Positions 17,755 to 20,021 of a stretch of DNA of 20,021 nucleotides are shown here, in pieces. The notes below the pieces were generated by a model, which was not told where the DNA came from, made no database searches, and saw nothing but the letters and a program-made list of their open reading frames with translations. A program made the translations under genes and the position numbers. This DNA is from a virus: the IMG/VR virus record IMGVR_UViG_3300044612_000975, positions 1 through 20,021 of that record. The stretch is one strand, 5' to 3'. Numbering within the stretch: the stretch's first letter is position 1; each line of letters starts with the position of its first letter.

Positions 17755-18246
17755 ATGACCACGGTCGTCCATCACAGCACGATGTACGTGCATCAGTCGC
17801 AGGGAAGCGCAGGTAGCACCCTTGCAGCGGCAGTCACCAAGGTGACGGGCGGCCCTGCCACCTTCAACGGCCTTGCTCCCAGTACCAAGAAGGAACTGGA
17901 CAAGTACTCCGTCGCCGCCGACTTCAACCCCGCAGTGGTTACCGCATGGGCGACGAACGAGTGGGTCGTCACCGACAGTGGCCGCTACTACCGCTGGAAC
18001 GGCACGTCGTGGGTCACGGTGGGTCTTGCCACTGGTGTCACCACGTCGGCCGTAGTCAACGCCGAGCGGTTCTTCACGGGCGGCCGGGCACCCAAGGACG
18101 AGGCTGAGCTGGCTTCCAGCGCCTTCGGCCAGACCGCTGCGTGGACCGTGGCCGGGCAGTTCGTGCGCCTCAAGGGCGCCGGTACCGGCGGGCAGCAGTT
18201 CTACTGGAACGGCACCAGCTGGGTGGCGGGCGTTCGCCCGGCCTGA
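17755..18246 (+). CDS. Putative appendage protein with WNGTSW repeats
   Basis: This 163-residue, Thr/Gly/Ala-rich protein has two copies of an aromatic beta motif: Y-Y-R-W-N-G-T-S-W-V (about 81-90) and F-Y-W-N-G-T-S-W-V (about 149-157). Such Y/F-W-N-G-T-S-W motifs are common in phage fibre and baseplate-like proteins, where they form short beta hairpins. ATG 17755 lies one base after the previous stop, so translation is coupled; AAAGG lies some 13 bases upstream. It is followed after two bases by another beta-rich gene. A tail or head-fibre component is likely, but its exact place in the virion is unknown. Confidence 0.75.
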   Translation: MTTVVHHSTMYVHQSQGSAGSTLAAAVTKVTGGPATFNGLAPSTKKELDKYSVAADFNPAVVTAWATNEWVVTDSGRYYRWNGTSWVTVGLATGVTTSAVVNAERFFTGGRAPKDEAELASSAFGQTAAWTVAGQFVRLKGAGTGGQQFYWNGTSWVAGVRPA

Positions 18247-18248
18247 TC

Positions 18249-18920
18249 ATGCCCCTAGACCCGCAGTGGTGGGGAAACACCCCCAATGTGTCCCCCTTCC
18301 GGGACAACGTCGATGGGTTGATCACCGCCGGGACCTTGCGGAGTTTCGCCGAGGCAGTGGCGCTCAACGTCGCCGCCGTCGACTGGTATGAGTACATACC
18401 CGGGGCGACCAACTCCGGTGCCCCGTACGTCTGGGACCAGATCAACCAGTCAGAAGTCGTCTGGTTTGCGGGAGAAGGTACCGGGCAGTTGTCGGCCAGC
18501 TGGCAGTACGCCGCCACTCCAGATGGGGAGGCGTACTTCGAGCACGCCAGCGGCAGCACTTCGGTGATCGTGGAGGTCTCTGTCGCCGGGACCGTAGTGG
18601 TGTCGGGGTTGACTTCCGGCACCACCCTGACCCCGGTCATGTGGTCAGGCCCCTCCCTTGCTGCCCTTGAGTTCTCTACACCGATCCCAATCGGCAGCCC
18701 TGTAACCGCTGGTTCAGGGCTTGAGACGCTGACGTTGCGCGGAGAGGGGTTCTCCCGGTTGACCACCTCAGGTGGAGTGTCTCTCACGGGAATCCTGTTG
18801 CAGCCCCCTTCCGGGGCCAAGATCGAAGCTTCAGCTGAAAGCGTGTCACTAGACTTCGGTGGCATGACTACCTTGGCGATCACTCGCCAAGCAGCGCAGG
18901 CTTCGTCCATCACTACCTGA
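18249..18920 (+). CDS. Beta-rich putative virion appendage protein
   Basis: This 223-residue protein begins M-P-L-D-P-Q-W-W-G-N-T-P-N-V-S-P-F and has a short helical N-terminal part (L-R-S-F-A-E-A-V-A-L-N-V-A-A-V). The remainder is beta-strand rich with alternating Thr/Val/Gly (T-S-V-I-V-E-V-S-V-A-G-T-V-V-V-S-G), including R-G-E-G-F-S-R-L-T-T. No enzyme motif is visible. It sits between the WNGTSW protein and the collar-domain protein, so it probably forms part of the same tail or fibre structure. ATG 18249 lies two bases after the previous stop and has no clear ribosome binding site. Confidence 0.75.
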   Translation: MPLDPQWWGNTPNVSPFRDNVDGLITAGTLRSFAEAVALNVAAVDWYEYIPGATNSGAPYVWDQINQSEVVWFAGEGTGQLSASWQYAATPDGEAYFEHASGSTSVIVEVSVAGTVVVSGLTSGTTLTPVMWSGPSLAALEFSTPIPIGSPVTAGSGLETLTLRGEGFSRLTTSGGVSLTGILLQPPSGAKIEASAESVSLDFGGMTTLAITRQAAQASSITT

Positions 18921-18930
18921 GGACTCCTTC

Positions 18931-20021
18931 ATGGCCCATCGTGCCGGGTTTCGTATCCCGAACGCCAGCAGCGACCAGATCGTCAACTTCCGTCAAGCGG
19001 AGCCAGATGCCGGGGACTTCTCGATTCTCGGCAACGACCGCTACGGCGTCTTCTACGGCTGTGGCGTGTCGACCTCAGGTACGGGCGGTTTCACCGTCTC
19101 TCTGGAAGCAGGCCCTCACATCATCCTTGTGGACGGGGTAGTCCAGCAGATTCCGTCCTCAGCGTCGGTGTCCTTGAGCACTGGGGCCACGACTGACCGG
19201 TTCGACCTTGTCGGGTGGGACGCTCAGGCCAATGCTCTGGCGGCGATCTCCGGCATTCCGGTCGATGACCCCACGTTCCCGGACATCCCGAACTCGTTCG
19301 TGGTGTTTGCCGCTGTGCTGGTGCCTGCGGGAGCGTCGAACATCACGCCGTACAACCTTACGGACAAGCGCAGGATGCTGCTCCACGGGGCACGGGGCGC
19401 TGCTGCGGCTGGCGACACCTTCCTCCGTAACCTCCTGCCGGACGGGGGAGTCGGCTTCCAAGCGACGGGTAGTGGCGCCATTTCGTGGGCCAACTCTGCT
19501 GTCACGCTGCAGTATGACGGGACCGACCTCGTTATCAGCGGCAAGAAGCTCGCTGCCAACAACGGGCTGTCGGTCACCGGATCTGTCACGGTCCAAGGGG
19601 CTGTCACGGCCACGGGGGACTTCGCTGCGGACAACTTCAAGCGGGGGGCAGGCAACCCGACTGGGCTAGGGGTCACCGGAAAGTACGGGGACGAGTTCTC
19701 CAACACCTTGACAGGCCAGAAGTACATCTGGCGGGGGCCTTCTGTTGGTTGGGCCGAGATCTACGCCGATGAGTACCCGCCCGGGACGGTCATCGCCTCG
19801 CTGCTGACCGGAGCTGACGCTGCTACCCACATGGTGGGGTGGCTCCCCCTCACCGGTCAGACGTACCCAGAGAGCGCTGTCGGTCGGCTCACTAACTTGG
19901 CGGCGCCATTCTCTTCGTGGGACAACAACAACGGAACGTGGACGTTGCCGAACCTGCAGGGCCGCACGCTGCTCGGGGGGACACCGGGAGCCTTGGCAGG
20001 GTCCAACTCCGTAGTGCTGAC
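18931..20021 (+). CDS. Tail-collar-domain fibre protein, cut by window edge
   Basis: The reading frame from ATG 18931 stays open to the end of the window (363 residues seen). GAGGA lies seven bases upstream. The N-terminal part (about 1-150) is a mixed beta region starting M-A-H-R-A-G-F-R-I-P-N-A. The middle has beta repeats (L-S-V-T-G-S-V-T-V-Q-G-A-V-T-A-T-G) with a fibre-like shaft character. From about 284 comes a phage tail collar pattern: P-P-G-T-V-I-A-S-L, H-M-V-G-W-L-P-L-T-G-Q-T-Y, then W-T-L-P-N-L-Q-G-R-T-L-L-G-G. Such proteins form host-binding fibres. The missing C-terminus would contain the receptor-binding tip or chaperone. Confidence 0.85.
   Translation, partial: MAHRAGFRIPNASSDQIVNFRQAEPDAGDFSILGNDRYGVFYGCGVSTSGTGGFTVSLEAGPHIILVDGVVQQIPSSASVSLSTGATTDRFDLVGWDAQANALAAISGIPVDDPTFPDIPNSFVVFAAVLVPAGASNITPYNLTDKRRMLLHGARGAAAAGDTFLRNLLPDGGVGFQATGSGAISWANSAVTLQYDGTDLVISGKKLAANNGLSVTGSVTVQGAVTATGDFAADNFKRGAGNPTGLGVTGKYGDEFSNTLTGQKYIWRGPSVGWAEIYADEYPPGTVIASLLTGADAATHMVGWLPLTGQTYPESAVGRLTNLAAPFSSWDNNNGTWTLPNLQGRTLLGGTPGALAGSNSVVL

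Overview
The window looks like part of the genome of a tailed bacteriophage of a high-GC Gram-positive (actinobacterial) host. The reasons are high GC with strongly GC-biased third positions, densely packed small genes joined by ATGA/GTGA overlaps, several promoters placed so close to a start codon that the mRNA would be leaderless, a lysozyme-like protein with a lipobox, and a canonical head module (large terminase, portal, scaffold, major capsid protein). Family names rest on motif reading only; no search was run, and the host and phage cluster cannot be named.

Layout. (1) 1-1115, minus strand: a gene cut by the window edge, a ParB-like protein, and a lipoprotein with a lytic-transglycosylase-like domain, separated by hairpin terminators. 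(2) 1217-2844, minus strand: six small accessory genes, five of them chained by 4-bp overlaps, driven by a good promoter at 2879-2907. One is a 36-residue membrane protein at 1469-1579. (3) 2934-4071, plus strand: a HAD-family phosphatase-like gene read divergently from operon 2, then a second ParB-like protein paralogous to the first. (4) 8485-4135, minus strand: a nine-gene operon carrying small proteins (one KTSC-like), a cysteine-rich coiled-coil protein, the large terminase and an unrecognised protein. (5) 8563-9768, plus strand: a one-gene transcription unit with its own promoter, a string of three RNA hairpins ending in a terminator, and two small membrane proteins (holin-like). (6) 9836-13271, plus strand: a run of small virion-associated-looking genes and a 451-residue protein, with one minus-strand zinc-finger gene (11529-11711) nested among them. 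(7) 13268-20021, plus strand: portal, scaffold, major capsid protein, a small head protein, two beta-rich putative appendage proteins and a tail-collar protein that runs off the end.

How it works together: terminase and portal make the packaging motor, and scaffold plus capsid protein assemble the head, yet terminase and portal lie on opposite strands in separate operons about 7 kb apart. Three results stand out. First, the portal reading frame is broken near its N-terminus by what looks like an 11-nt insertion containing a stop codon. Second, several otherwise unrelated proteins share a short N-terminal motif resembling LS-D-x-Q-F, which is also echoed in the scaffold, so a capsid-targeting tag is possible. 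Third, the hairpin string at 8915-9055 has interchangeable arms like those of an attenuator. There is no gene-free stretch longer than 300 bases; I saw no tRNA, CRISPR array, integrase or insertion sequence.
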